Below the pieces are notes generated by a model. The model made no database searches. It saw only the letters and a list, made by a program, of their open reading frames with translations, and had not been told where the DNA came from. From Bacillota bacterium (GTDB lineage Bacteria; Bacillota; Bacilli; Desulfuribacillales; Desulfuribacillaceae): a stretch of DNA of 64,000 nucleotides. Position numbers and translations under genes: made by a program. Positions 9,146 through 18,286 of this stretch are shown here, piece after piece (position 1 is the stretch's first letter; the number at the start of each line of letters is the position of its first letter). The stretch lies in assembly GCA_023388635.1 (NCBI GenBank), contig JAEWFW010000043.1, forward strand, positions 124,001 through 188,000, given 5' to 3'.

Positions 9146-11692
9146 CTATGCTCCACAACATTTTTTATACTTTTTACCGCTTCCGCAAGGGCACAACTCA
9201 TTGCGCCCTACCTTATTATCATTAACGACAGGCGTCCGTTTTTGTTCGACACCACCGGGAGCATTGCCGGCAGCCGACGCTGAATGCATCGCAGCTTCCG
9301 CTTTGGCAACCTCCTTGCGCTCCAACTGTTCATTTGTTTGTACCTGTGCCTTGGCTATATATGTCGAAACTTCTTCCTTAATGGAATGAATCATCGCCTC
9401 GAACATTTCGAATCCTTCGAAATTATATTCCATAACCGGATCCTTCTGTCCATACGCGCGTAAATGAATTCCTTGCCGCAACTGATCCATTGCATCAATA
9501 TGATCCATCCATTTGCTGTCTACCGCACGCAGGACGATCACCTTCTCCAATTCCCGCATCATCGGTTCCCCTAGTTGCTGTTCACGGGCACTATAGATCT
9601 CTTCGATCAATTCTTTCAGCGCCACGAGAATGCCTTCCGCTCCCCGATTACGAAGCTGCTGTAGCTCCTCCAACGACAATTGACCTGGCTTGACGTACAA
9701 GCGCAACAAGCCGTCAAGCAAGCCCTGCAAATCCCACTCTTCGGGAATCTCCTCAGCCGGACAATACAATTCAACCAAGTGCTCTGTGACATCCTCCATC
9801 ATCTGAATGACGATCGTGCGGATACTGTCATTTTCCAGAACCTCATGCCGTTGTTTATACATAATCTCCCGCTGTTTATTCATTACATCGTCATACTGCA
9901 AAACATGTCGGCGTGCCTGGAAATGATTCGTCTCGACTTTTTCCTGCGCCTTTTCTATGGCTCGCGACAGCATGGACGACTCCAAAGGTTGGTCTTCTTC
10001 AAAACCGATTCGATTCATGATGCTGGTAATCGACTCTCCGCCGAATAAACGCATCAAATCGTCTTCCAATGATACGAAAAACTGCGATGAGCCAGGATCC
10101 CCTTGACGTCCGGCACGACCGCGCAACTGATTGTCAATGCGGCGGCTTTCGTGACGCTCTGTGCCGATAATATGCAGCCCGCCCAGTTGATGGACATCTT
10201 CGCCCAACACGATATCGGTACCGCGTCCTGCCATGTTCGTCGCAATCGTCACGGCACCCCGCTGACCTGCCTGGGCGATGATTTCCGCTTCCTGTGCATG
10301 ATATTTTGCATTTAAGACCGTATGGGGAATCCCCTTCTTGTGAAGCAATTGGGAAAGCAATTCCGAATTCTCGATAGAGATTGTACCGACGAGAATTGGC
10401 TGTCCCGTGCTGTGACGTTGCTCAATTTCCTCAATCACTGCCAAAACTTTTGCTTTGAGTGTCTTATAGACGACATCAGGCATGTCGGCGCGAACCATCT
10501 CACGGTTCGTCGGAATCGTTACGACATCGAGTCCATAGATTTTCATAAATTCTTCTTCTTCCGTCTTCGCCGTACCCGTCATCCCTGATAATTTTTTGTA
10601 CATACGGAAATAGTTCTGGATCGTAATCGTCGCCAGGGTTTTACTCTCTTCACGCGTTTTCAAGCCTTCCTTTGCTTCAATCGCCTGATGAAGACCATCG
10701 CTGAACCGGCGTCCTTGCATTAAACGACCGGTAAATTCATCGACAATGATTACTTCATCGTTTTCCACAACGTAATCGACATCGCGCTTCATCAGCACTT
10801 TCGCTTTCAGAGCTTGCAAGACTTGATGGTTGATCGTCAAGTTCTCGTCGTCATATAAATTACTGACTTTAAAAAAGTTCTCTGCCTTCGCGACACCTTC
10901 ATCACTCAACGCCACCGATTTCGCCTTTTCATCGACGGTGTAATCATCAGGTGTCAGACGGCTGGCAAATTTACTCGCATGCTGGTAAAAATCCGTCGAT
11001 TTCTCACCTTTTCCAGAAATAATCAGCGGTGTGCGCGCCTCGTCAATTAAAATACTGTCAACCTCGTCAATAATCGCATAATAGAGCGGTCTCTGCACAA
11101 GCTGCTCTTTGTAAAGCACCATATTGTCACGTAGATAATCAAAACCAAACTCGTTATTTGTCCCATACGTAATATCCCGCGCATAGGCATCTTGTTTCTC
11201 TTCATGGCTCATGCCGTGGATATTCAAGCCAACTGTCAAACCTAAAAACGTGTGGACTTTTCCCATCCATTCACTGTCACGCTTCGCTAAATAATCATTG
11301 ACCGTAATGACGTGAACGCCTTTGCCGGTCAACGCGTTCAAATAGGCAGGAAGCGTCGCCACCAATGTCTTTCCTTCCCCAGTACGCATCTCAGCAATCC
11401 GGTGTTGATGCAACACAATACCGCCGAGTAGCTGAACGTCAAAGTGGCGCAGCCCCAGCACACGTTTTGATGCTTCACGTACGAGGGCATATGCCTCCGG
11501 TAAAATGTCATCGAGACTTTTTCCTTGCTGATATTCCTGCTTAAATTGCTCTGTCTTTTCACGTAGTTGTTCGTCACTGAATTTAGAAAATTCAGGCTCA
11601 TATCCATTGATTTGCGTCACTATTTTTTGAAGCCGCTTGACTTCTCGCTCATTTCCATCTCCAAAAATCTTCTTAAAAAGCCCAACTACCAT
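9146..11692 (-). CDS. secA: Preprotein translocase ATPase SecA
   Basis: The motor of the Sec export pathway: it pushes unfolded preproteins through SecYEG using ATP. The product is 848 residues from ATG 11690-11692. Visible motifs are Walker A in RTGEGKTLVATLPAYLNA (about 104-121), DEAD-type DEVDSILIDEARTPL (about 209-223), GRAGRQGDPGSSQFF, and a C-terminal SEC-C zinc site CPCGSGKKYKKCC. The frame is open 38 codons further upstream, but AAGGGGTG precedes the chosen ATG and MVVGLFKKIFG is the normal SecA start. Neighbours hpf upstream and prfB downstream match B. subtilis order apart from the ger operon. Confidence 0.98.
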   Translation of the reverse strand: MVVGLFKKIFGDGNEREVKRLQKIVTQINGYEPEFSKFSDEQLREKTEQFKQEYQQGKSLDDILPEAYALVREASKRVLGLRHFDVQLLGGIVLHQHRIAEMRTGEGKTLVATLPAYLNALTGKGVHVITVNDYLAKRDSEWMGKVHTFLGLTVGLNIHGMSHEEKQDAYARDITYGTNNEFGFDYLRDNMVLYKEQLVQRPLYYAIIDEVDSILIDEARTPLIISGKGEKSTDFYQHASKFASRLTPDDYTVDEKAKSVALSDEGVAKAENFFKVSNLYDDENLTINHQVLQALKAKVLMKRDVDYVVENDEVIIVDEFTGRLMQGRRFSDGLHQAIEAKEGLKTREESKTLATITIQNYFRMYKKLSGMTGTAKTEEEEFMKIYGLDVVTIPTNREMVRADMPDVVYKTLKAKVLAVIEEIEQRHSTGQPILVGTISIENSELLSQLLHKKGIPHTVLNAKYHAQEAEIIAQAGQRGAVTIATNMAGRGTDIVLGEDVHQLGGLHIIGTERHESRRIDNQLRGRAGRQGDPGSSQFFVSLEDDLMRLFGGESITSIMNRIGFEEDQPLESSMLSRAIEKAQEKVETNHFQARRHVLQYDDVMNKQREIMYKQRHEVLENDSIRTIVIQMMEDVTEHLVELYCPAEEIPEEWDLQGLLDGLLRLYVKPGQLSLEELQQLRNRGAEGILVALKELIEEIYSAREQQLGEPMMRELEKVIVLRAVDSKWMDHIDAMDQLRQGIHLRAYGQKDPVMEYNFEGFEMFEAMIHSIKEEVSTYIAKAQVQTNEQLERKEVAKAEAAMHSASAAGNAPGGVEQKRTPVVNDNKVGRNELCPCGSGKKYKKCCGA

Positions 11693-11789
11693 TGAGAAAC
11701 ACCCCTTTACGGCTATAAAACCTATCCATCTGTTTATTTTACCAGTTTCATACTCAATATACAACTTGTCGTATAAAAGCCTGTCACAT

Positions 11790-11822
11790 AAAAAAGCCGC
11801 CACCATATTGATCGGTGACGAC
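11790..11822 (-). terminator. hpf terminator
   Basis: The minus strand GTCGTCACC and GGTGGCGGC pair into a 9-bp stem (three G-U pairs in RNA) around a 9-base loop, followed by TTTTTT. It lies 15 bases after the hpf stop. Confidence 0.85.
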
Positions 11823-11836
11823 TCCCAGTTACTATT

Positions 11837-12382
11837 TTATTTAAGTGCCGGCTTAATCAAACCGTACTGACCATTGCGGCGCTTATATACTACGTTAACA
11901 CCGTCTTCTTCCGCATTCAAAAATACGAAAAAGTCATGACCGAGTAAATTCATCTGCAAAATCGCTTCTTCAACAACCATTGGCTTGACCGTGAAACTTT
12001 TCGTCTTCACGATAGCAAACTCTTCTTCTTCCCGCTCATCAGGCAACGATGAAAGTTCTTTAAACATCGAGCGGACACCCTGATTTTCAAATTTACGATT
12101 GACCTTTGTTTTATATTTACGAATCTGACGTTCTAATTTTTCTCCTACCAAATCAATACTCGCATACATATCTGTGCTCGTTTCTTCCGCACGCAAGATG
12201 ATCCCATTTAACGGCATGGTCACCTCAATCGTGTGGTCTAGCTTCTTGACGCTGAGCGTCACCTGTACTTCCGCAACCGGCGGGGTATCGAAATACTTCT
12301 CAATGCGTCCCAATTTCTTCTCTACATAATCACGTAACGCATCGGTAATTTCGATGTTGTGTCCACGGAGATTATATTTCAT
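11837..12382 (-). CDS. hpf: Ribosome hibernation promoting factor, long form
   Basis: A 181-residue long-form HPF (RaiA/YvyD) that binds the 30S subunit and dimerises 70S ribosomes to inactive 100S in stationary phase. The N-terminal domain (1-105, MKYNLRGHNIEITDALRDYVEKK) has the usual RaiA fold. A linker follows, then the C-terminal dimerisation domain (about 125-180, KPMVVEEAILQMNLLGHDFF, VNVVYKRRNGQYGLI). AGGAGGGG precedes the ATG. It sits between fliT and secA as in B. subtilis, apart from the inserted ABC transporter. Confidence 0.96.
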   Translation of the reverse strand: MKYNLRGHNIEITDALRDYVEKKLGRIEKYFDTPPVAEVQVTLSVKKLDHTIEVTMPLNGIILRAEETSTDMYASIDLVGEKLERQIRKYKTKVNRKFENQGVRSMFKELSSLPDEREEEEFAIVKTKSFTVKPMVVEEAILQMNLLGHDFFVFLNAEEDGVNVVYKRRNGQYGLIKPALK

Positions 12383-12454
12383 AACTAGCCCCTCCTAAAA
12401 ATGAATGATGTGATTGGAAAAATAATACACTTCACTTATACTATATCTAAATCT

Positions 12455-12483
12455 ATACTATAGTATTCTATTTAGCATACCAA
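12455..12483 (-). promoter_or_regulatory. Candidate hpf promoter
   Basis: Minus strand TTGGTA (12478-12483), 17 bases, TAGTAT (12455-12460). A 12-bp perfect palindrome ATACTATAGTAT overlaps the -10. No sigma-B or sigma-H consensus was recognised. The hexamers are only moderate matches. Confidence 0.35.
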
Positions 12484-12537
12484 AAATCCTCTTTTACCAT
12501 CCACCGGAATGTGCAAATACGGCAAATATTTACAGAA

Positions 12538-13299
12538 CTACAGCACTTTCGATAGAAAATCCTGCAACCTCGGGTTCTTGGGTGACCCGAAAAATGCTGC
12601 CGGCTCGTTTTCCTCGACGATTTTTCCATCTGCCATAAATATGCAGCGTGTGGCGACCTCTTTGGCAAAACCCATTTCATGTGTAACTACAACCATCGTC
12701 ATGCCCTCGTGCGCAAGTTCCTTCATAAGTTCCAGCACCTCTCCGACCATTTCCGGATCGAGTGCGCTCGTTGGCTCGTCAAACAACATAACGTCCGGAT
12801 TCATGGCGAGTGCACGCACAATGGCGACGCGTTGCTGCTGTCCGCCTGATAGCTGACTTGGATACGCGTCAGCCTTATCCAGAAGACCAATACGCGTCAA
12901 AAGCCGCGTCGCGTTGTCGTCCGCCTCACTTTTACTCATGAGCTTTAGCTTAATAGGCGCCAGTGTGATATTTTCGCGGATCGTCTTGTGAGGAAAGAGG
13001 TTAAATTGCTGGAATACCATGCCCATTTTCGCGCGAAGCGCGTTTACATCCGTCCCTTTACGATTAATCTGCTCGCCCTCAACCCATATTTCGCCGTTCG
13101 TGGGTGTTTCGAGTAAATTCAAGCAACGCAGGAAAGTGCTCTTGCCACAGCCCGATGGTCCGACAATCACGACCTTCTCTCCCTGCTTAATCTCCTGGTT
13201 GATGCCGTTCAGTGCGAGGATATTTCCACCATTGACATTAAAATGCTTATGCAAATCAATTACGCGAATCAGCACATCTTTACTAGTTGCGTCGTTCAC
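12538..13299 (-). CDS. Polar amino-acid ABC transporter ATPase (GlnQ-like)
   Basis: A 253-residue ATP-binding subunit of a polar amino-acid uptake system. Walker A is GPSGCGKST (about 46-54), the Q-loop is in VFQQFNLFPH, the signature is LSGGQQQRVAIVRAL, Walker B is VMLFDEPTSALDPE, and the switch His is in VVTHEMGFA. It overlaps the permease gene by 17 bases and is the last gene of a three-gene operon. The substrate could be glutamine, arginine, histidine or a related amino acid; sequence alone does not decide. Confidence 0.93.
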   Translation of the reverse strand: MNDATSKDVLIRVIDLHKHFNVNGGNILALNGINQEIKQGEKVVIVGPSGCGKSTFLRCLNLLETPTNGEIWVEGEQINRKGTDVNALRAKMGMVFQQFNLFPHKTIRENITLAPIKLKLMSKSEADDNATRLLTRIGLLDKADAYPSQLSGGQQQRVAIVRALAMNPDVMLFDEPTSALDPEMVGEVLELMKELAHEGMTMVVVTHEMGFAKEVATRCIFMADGKIVEENEPAAFFGSPKNPRLQDFLSKVL

Positions 13300-13978
13300 T
13301 GCGTGCCAACCTCCTTTCGAGCAATCGTATGAGGAATACCATAAACATAACTACCACGAGGTAAATGAGCGCCGAGAATAACAGCGGTACAGCACTGTAG
13401 GTATTAGCACGAATCTGGCTTGCGTAATACGTGAGGTCTTTACCTGCTATATAACCTACGACTGCCGTTTCTTTCAACAGCACAACCGCCTCGTTGAACA
13501 ACGCAGGCAAGATGTTTTTAATTGCCTGCGGTAGGATGATGTAGATCATCGTCATATTATTAGAAAGACCGAGACTGCGCCCGGCTTCCATTTGCCCGAC
13601 ATTGACAGCTTGTATCCCTGCACGCACAATCTCTGCCACATATGCACCTGAGTTAATGCCAAAGGCGATAATCGCGACATAGATCGATTTATCCATCGGC
13701 CATATGAGTATTACATAGAAGAATATCATCAGTTGCACCGTTACCGGTGTGCCGCGTATTATGGTGAGATATATATCAGCCAGCCAACTAAAAGGTCTTA
13801 AAGCGCGGTTTGTCTTGGCGTACACCTTGACGATCGCGACAATTGTACCCAGTATAATACCAATAATAGCAGCACCAAAAGTCACCTTAAGTGTAAAAAA
13901 AAGCCCGTCCATATACAGCATATAACGGCCGTTTATGATTATATTATTATATATTTGTTGAGGAAAGTTATCCCACAT
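13283..13978 (-). CDS. Polar amino-acid ABC transporter permease
   Basis: A 231-residue HEQRO/GlnP-type permease with five hydrophobic helices. The EAA loop that docks on the ATPase is EAGRSLGLSNNMTMIYIILPQA (a stretch near residues 132-153). The IIRGTPVTVQLMIFFY segment is typical of polar amino-acid permeases. It lies between the binding-protein and ATPase genes and is expected to act as a homodimer in the membrane. Confidence 0.93.
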   Translation of the reverse strand: MWDNFPQQIYNNIIINGRYMLYMDGLFFTLKVTFGAAIIGIILGTIVAIVKVYAKTNRALRPFSWLADIYLTIIRGTPVTVQLMIFFYVILIWPMDKSIYVAIIAFGINSGAYVAEIVRAGIQAVNVGQMEAGRSLGLSNNMTMIYIILPQAIKNILPALFNEAVVLLKETAVVGYIAGKDLTYYASQIRANTYSAVPLLFSALIYLVVVMFMVFLIRLLERRLARSERRN

Positions 13979-13991
13979 ATGCTTACCTCCA

Positions 13992-14025
13992 AATGCGCCC
14001 GCGCGTAAAAACGCACGGGCGCATT
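13992..14025 (-). promoter_or_regulatory. Intercistronic GC-rich hairpin
   Basis: A 15-bp stem with one mismatch (AATGCGCCCGCGCGT against ACGCACGGGCGCATT) and a 4-base loop lies between the binding-protein and permease genes. It ends right before the permease ribosome site TGGAGG and has no T-run. It may stabilise the upstream message or lower translation of the permease, giving more binding protein than membrane parts. Confidence 0.6.
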
Positions 14026-14048
14026 ATTTATTCTTAGACTATTCGATC

Positions 14049-14897
14049 TTATTCTGCCATATGCTTAGCAATCAGTTCATCAATCTTGCCTTCAGCGAGC
14101 ATCTTCTCAAGCACACTGTCTACAACCGCCTTGAGATCGTCGCGTCCCTTCATAATACCTATCGCATACTGCTCGACTGTGAGCGGTTCCTCAAGCAACA
14201 CAAGTCCTTTGTTCGCTGCTACAATCTTTTGAGATGGCATTTCATCAAGCACAACGGCATCAAGCTGCCCGTTAGCAAGCGCTGTACCTGCATCAGGACC
14301 CGTTTTAAAATCGTTTACATTGGCGTCTTCGATCATATCCCGCGCAAACAATGCGCCCGTTGTACCCGCCTGTACGCCAATGCTCTTACCTTTCAGATCT
14401 TCGACTGATTTAATGGCACTGTTTTCAGGTACGATAATCAGCTGTGTCGCATCAAGGTAGTTCATGGAGAAATCGATGCTCTCGCGACGTTCGTCGTTCG
14501 CAGTCATACCCGCTAAGGCTAAGTCGCCCTGCCCGTTCTGAATAGCCATCACAATACCGTCAAAATCCATATCAACGATCTCAAGCTTCACGCCAAGTTC
14601 GTCAGCGATCGCCTGCGCGATTTCTGGATCAACACCCGCTATTTCGTTCTGCTTATTCAAATACTCAAAAGGATGGAAAGCGGCATTCGTAAGCATAACA
14701 AGCTTGCCCGCTGCTTTAATTTTATCTACATTAGGCGTTCCTGCATCGGATCCTGCAGAAGGTGTTTGAGAATTATCCGGTGCAGGTGTAGCACCATCCG
14801 GAGATTGATCTGTGGACGGAGTACCACCACAGGCTGCCAATGATCCGATTACCATAACAAACGTTAATAGCACAACAATGATTTTTTTGTTTAACAT
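14049..14897 (-). CDS. Amino-acid ABC transporter substrate-binding lipoprotein
   Basis: A 282-residue SBP_bac_3-type binding protein. The signal peptide ends in lipobox LAAC (Cys near 22), followed by a low-complexity Thr/Pro/Ser linker (25-55). The binding domain has NAAFHPFEYLNKQNEIAGVDPEI, DFDGIVMAIQNGQGDLALAGM and GKSIGVQAGTTGALFAR, typical of glutamine/arginine/cystine-class proteins. The lipid-anchored protein would pass the amino acid to the permease encoded downstream. A weak ARG-box-like TGTATGAATATACA at 15006-15019, about 110 bases upstream, raises the possibility of arginine control, but this is only suggestive. Confidence 0.93.
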   Translation of the reverse strand: MLNKKIIVVLLTFVMVIGSLAACGGTPSTDQSPDGATPAPDNSQTPSAGSDAGTPNVDKIKAAGKLVMLTNAAFHPFEYLNKQNEIAGVDPEIAQAIADELGVKLEIVDMDFDGIVMAIQNGQGDLALAGMTANDERRESIDFSMNYLDATQLIIVPENSAIKSVEDLKGKSIGVQAGTTGALFARDMIEDANVNDFKTGPDAGTALANGQLDAVVLDEMPSQKIVAANKGLVLLEEPLTVEQYAIGIMKGRDDLKAVVDSVLEKMLAEGKIDELIAKHMAE

Positions 14898-15125
14898 TGA
14901 TTCATACTTCCTTTCAGTTAATAGTGTAAAAATTTATATATATGCATAATCATACTACGCTCTCCACATAAATCAAGTATATTTTTGAAAAAACAAGTTT
15001 TAATTTGTATGAATATACAGTTTGTTTATCGGGACTCTGAGAGTAAATTATACATTTGTAAATTGATTTATGCAACAATATATTTTGTCAAGAGAACGCT
15101 CGTTTTCAAATGCTTACTAACACAC

Positions 15126-15262
15126 TTATTCACAAAATAACCCCTTGTCATATCAGTTATGCACAGAGTTATGCACATTATCCACAGATTTTATTATTTT
15201 TTATCCCCAGTTCTAAGCCACTCAATGTGTATAACATTATGCTTACACACATTTTATCCACA
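15126..15262. other. Cluster of DnaA boxes in a non-coding region
   Basis: The 483-base gap 14898-15380 has no credible gene. It holds six perfect matches to TTATNCACA: TTATTCACA 15126-15134, TTATGCACA 15157-15165 and 15169-15177, TTATCCACA 15178-15186 and 15254-15262, and TTATACACA on the minus strand at 15226-15234. One-mismatch sites are at 15201-15209 and 15243-15251. The flank at 14930-15070 is very AT-rich. Seen: the boxes. Known: DnaA-box clusters away from oriC titrate DnaA or control initiation in other bacteria. Inferred: a DnaA-titrating or regulatory locus. Confidence 0.8.
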
Positions 15263-15314
15263 GCGAAAATGAAATTTCGGGGATAAATCTCCCTCTATGA
15301 TGAAACTGATACAG

Positions 15315-15339
15315 CAAAAAAGCCTGCCGTTGGCAAGCT
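15315..15339 (-). terminator. Terminator of the fliD-flaG-fliS-fliT operon
   Basis: Minus strand AGCTTGCC, 3-base loop, GGCAGGCT, then TTTTTT. It lies about 40 bases after the last flagellar gene. Confidence 0.85.
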
Positions 15340-15380
15340 CCTCTATACACCCAATCATGTTAAACTATACGCATAGCCTC

Positions 15381-15791
15381 TTACTTCTTCTTATCGAAGA
15401 ATGCCGCATCAGGAGTCGCCTGGTAAGGACGTCTGCTGGTAACACTACGTGTCGCGCGCCCTTCTCCATATAGACTTGATGCTTGCTTACCCTCCGCTAT
15501 CTTTTTAATCTGTTCGGCAATGTTGTTTTTATACTGTCCTACATGGACTTCCGCCTGTTTGTGCAGATCATATAACTTTTGCAAAACTGCTCGATGTACT
15601 TCCAATGTCGAAACATTTTTCCCCTGATTATCTGTGGATAATTCCGCCACCGATATCTGCAATACCGAGAACCTTCGGTCACGTTCCTCAAGCAGTTTTA
15701 TAAAATCATCGTCAACTTCCCCACTATGTTTTATAACCGTCTCCGTCATCGCAATCAGTTCATTAATGATCTTACCGATACTTTCAGACAT
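15381..15791 (-). CDS. FliT-like flagellar chaperone (by position)
   Basis: A 136-residue, mostly helical, charged protein with no membrane segment. It starts one base after the fliS stop, the place of fliT in B. subtilis, where FliT is the chaperone of the cap protein FliD. A coiled-coil-like stretch runs from about residue 5 to 95, and the tail (RATRSVTSRRPYQATP) is basic. FliT proteins are poorly conserved, so the call rests on position, size and helical character more than on motifs. Confidence 0.6.
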   Translation of the reverse strand: MSESIGKIINELIAMTETVIKHSGEVDDDFIKLLEERDRRFSVLQISVAELSTDNQGKNVSTLEVHRAVLQKLYDLHKQAEVHVGQYKNNIAEQIKKIAEGKQASSLYGEGRATRSVTSRRPYQATPDAAFFDKKK

Positions 15792-15792
15792 A

Positions 15793-16182
15793 CTACGCCT
15801 GCTTCCTTTGCTGTCTTTCCAGCTTGATCGCTTCTTTCCACGTATCGTGGAGTTCCTGCGCCAATTCTATTACTTCATCAATATATTTGCTGTCTTTGCG
15901 GATATTAGCATCAATCAAATGCTGCAACATAAAATTATACAAATTCTCCAATTGTCCGCTAAGTGCATATTGTTTATCCAAGGCGAACTTCAGTTCCCGG
16001 ATGATATCTTGTGTGCGGATCAAAGCCGTATTGGCTTCCATCGGCTTATTTTGTTCTAGAGAAAGTTTAGCACGTCTGCTAAATTTCAAAATTCCTTCGT
16101 ACAGCATCAATGTCAGTTCACCCGGAGTGGCAGTGAACACTTTATTTTGTGCGTATTGCTGATACGGGTTGTTAACTGTCAT
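15793..16182 (-). CDS. fliS: Flagellin export chaperone FliS
   Basis: A 129-residue FliS that holds newly made flagellin unfolded for the type III export gate. Family features are the N-terminal NPYQQYAQNKVFTATPGELTLMLYEG, the LIRTQDIIRELKFAL helix and YNFMLQHLIDANI. It follows flaG by 28 bases and precedes the fliT-like gene in a single transcription unit. Confidence 0.95.
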   Translation of the reverse strand: MTVNNPYQQYAQNKVFTATPGELTLMLYEGILKFSRRAKLSLEQNKPMEANTALIRTQDIIRELKFALDKQYALSGQLENLYNFMLQHLIDANIRKDSKYIDEVIELAQELHDTWKEAIKLERQQRKQA

Positions 16183-16210
16183 GACAATTCCCCTTACTTC
16201 TGATTAATTT

Positions 16211-16624
16211 CTAGCGCTTTTCGTCAACAAACATGCCGCTGATTTCCCAAATTTTCGCCACCATATCGAGAATCTTTTCCGCGGGAATTTCTTTAATGAC
16301 TTCATCAGACACAGGATCAACGACCTTTACCATGATTCTTTTCGTATCCTCATGGATTGAATACTCGAAACGCGCATTTTTCCCTTTAAAACTTTCGTTG
16401 GCTTTTTCAATGGCTTTGTACACTTCTTCTTCGTTGACTTCTTTTTCCTGCACTGATGTCGTGTCTTTTCCAAGTACATTGGATAATGCGGTCGACTTCG
16501 CAGTGCCGGAATCCTTGGTCATTCCAGTATTATTGATGTCTGTTTTCTTCGGTTCAACTGATCGCACACTTGATACTGTCATAGCAGACCGTTCCTGTGT
16601 CGACGATACTCCTGTGATACTCAT
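16211..16624 (-). CDS. FlaG-family flagellar protein
   Basis: A 137-residue protein with a disordered Ser/Thr-rich N-terminal half and a conserved C-terminal FlaG domain (about 70-137: FEYSIHEDTKRIMVKVVDP, DEVIKEIPAEKILDMVAKI). FlaG (YvyC) affects filament length in some bacteria, but its mechanism is unclear. In B. subtilis it lies directly after hag; here it is separated from hag by the modification island. It is probably cotranscribed with fliD. Confidence 0.88.
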   Translation of the reverse strand: MSITGVSSTQERSAMTVSSVRSVEPKKTDINNTGMTKDSGTAKSTALSNVLGKDTTSVQEKEVNEEEVYKAIEKANESFKGKNARFEYSIHEDTKRIMVKVVDPVSDEVIKEIPAEKILDMVAKIWEISGMFVDEKR

Positions 16625-16702
16625 TAGACCACCTCTTCTAAATTAAATGTCTCCCATCCTAGATCCATCTGTGTATTTTTCTTCCTTGAACTATTACTTA
16701 AT

Positions 16703-18208
16703 TTATTGTGGGTTTAACATTGCCATAATGGAATTTCCCTGGCTCTGCATATCGGACATAGCCTTTTCCATTGCGGTGAACTGTTTCCAATAGCGCTCTT
16801 CTACCTGAGTCATCCGAGCCTCAAAACGTTCTAATTCATCTTCAATACGTTTAATCTCTTTTGACATCAAACTATTATCCACTTTATATGTTGCATTTCC
16901 TGCCTTTTCCGTCAAACGGCTGATCGAGTCATTGACTGATGTATACACGCGTGTAGCAATCCCTTGCTGGCTGGGATCATCGCTTCGTTTCGTAAACAAA
17001 TCAATGACTTCCTCCGGTTTTTCTTCTAATGCCTCACGCAATTTGTCCTCATCAATATGCAGGAACCCGTTTTCTAACAGTCCGCCGTCTTCATAACTGG
17101 CTGTAGCAATGCCGATTGACGCTAGTGTCGAGAGTGCTCCTTCTCCCAGTCCCTGTACCGCGCTTCCCATGACCATGCGCATACTCGATAGCGCTGAAGA
17201 AATCATCGAATCTCCGCGCAACATCCCGCTCTTCGCTTTCTCTTCCCACAGATTGATTTCGCTTTCCGACATGTCTTTTCGTTGTTCATCTGTCAAAGGT
17301 GGAAAGTCACGATAGCGTTTCTCCGTCAATGTTGCGTTTGTTTTTGCTATCAATGCATTATATTGATCGACAAATCCCTTAATCATATCAAATACTTTAT
17401 CAGTATCTGTAGTAGAAGAAACTGTTGTTTTTGCTCCCTCTGCTTTTTTTAAAGAAAATTCAACGCCATCGATTGTAAATGTATTGGAACTGCGCGAAGT
17501 TTCCAAGCCGTTTAAAATGAATTGCGCATCTTGACCTTTGTTAAAAAAGTGCTCATTCTCACGATCAATATTCAGCACTGTAGACAAAAACTTGTCACTA
17601 TCTTCTTCAAAATCCATTTGCCCTTCACCAGCAACAGTGGAAGAAATAGAGATCTTTTTTGTTACAGTGTCGTAAAAAGCCGATACGCCGATTTTGGAAT
17701 CATTAATTCGCTTAACTAAATCATTTAACGATTCGTCTCCTTTAATAGTAAACGTTGTACTATTTTCATACGTACCATCTTCTCGTTTTCCCGTTTTAAT
17801 TGTGAAAGTCTGACCTTCATAATTTTTTAATGCCTCTTTACTATTTACATCGGCAATCTCAATCTCTTTCGTGCTATTCGCATACCCGCTTTTCGCCAAT
17901 TGTTTTACTTTCAAGTCATAAGAAAAATTGGCTGCTGACCCTACAGCTTTCGCCGTCGCCACACTAGTGTCACTCGAAGTGACTTTCTTTGCCATAAAAG
18001 AACCTTGCAACCTCATATTCGATGCTATATTGCGAAACTCCAATAGCTGCGAATTGACTGTACGATAGGCATCACGTTGCCACTCTGCACGCACTTTCTT
18101 TTGAAACACTTTATCTACTTTCATTCTTTCTGCTTTCATCAACTGCTGAATCATCGTCTCTGTATCGAAACCGCTTGCCAAGCCGGTAAAACGAATTGCA
18201 TTCGACAT
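16703..18208 (-). CDS. fliD: Flagellar filament cap protein FliD
   Basis: FliD (HAP2) forms the cap under which flagellin subunits fold at the filament tip. The product is 501 residues, starting with the conserved IRFTGLASGFDTETMIQQLM. It has the FliD_N domain (1-110), a variable middle, and the FliD_C domain (about 230-500) ending in the coiled-coil ERYWKQFTAMEKAMSDMQSQG. GGAGGTGG precedes the ATG. A sigma-D-type promoter lies about 50 bases upstream. Confidence 0.95.
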   Translation of the reverse strand: MSNAIRFTGLASGFDTETMIQQLMKAERMKVDKVFQKKVRAEWQRDAYRTVNSQLLEFRNIASNMRLQGSFMAKKVTSSDTSVATAKAVGSAANFSYDLKVKQLAKSGYANSTKEIEIADVNSKEALKNYEGQTFTIKTGKREDGTYENSTTFTIKGDESLNDLVKRINDSKIGVSAFYDTVTKKISISSTVAGEGQMDFEEDSDKFLSTVLNIDRENEHFFNKGQDAQFILNGLETSRSSNTFTIDGVEFSLKKAEGAKTTVSSTTDTDKVFDMIKGFVDQYNALIAKTNATLTEKRYRDFPPLTDEQRKDMSESEINLWEEKAKSGMLRGDSMISSALSSMRMVMGSAVQGLGEGALSTLASIGIATASYEDGGLLENGFLHIDEDKLREALEEKPEEVIDLFTKRSDDPSQQGIATRVYTSVNDSISRLTEKAGNATYKVDNSLMSKEIKRIEDELERFEARMTQVEERYWKQFTAMEKAMSDMQSQGNSIMAMLNPQ

Positions 18209-18258
18209 ATCCCAGCCACCTCCTAAAATGTTTACTGTGCGTGTTATATATACTTGTT

Positions 18259-18286
18259 ATATCGGCAGTTTCAATAAAAAAGTTTA
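18259..18286 (-). promoter_or_regulatory. Sigma-D (flagellar) promoter of fliD operon
   Basis: Minus strand TAAA (18283-18286), 16 bases, then a perfect GCCGATAT (18259-18266). The known sigma-D consensus is TAAA-N15-GCCGATAT. It lies in the 136-base gap before fliD and would drive fliD, flaG, fliS and fliT. Confidence 0.85.

Noticed and set aside
7524..9161. GerA-family start at 9161 or 9126
   Set aside because: These starts lie within secA or its terminator hairpin; a start at or after 9056 is more credible.
9146..11806. Longer SecA start at 11806
   Set aside because: No ribosome site there; AAGGGGTG precedes the ATG at 11692 and the protein start matches the family.
13992..14025. Terminator after the amino-acid binding protein
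   Set aside because: Strong stem but no T-run, and the permease ribosome site follows at once.
15126..15262. Chromosomal origin oriC
   Set aside because: DnaA boxes fit, but dnaA, dnaN, rpmH or gyrB are not nearby; flanks are transport and flagellar genes. A titration or regulatory site is the simpler reading.
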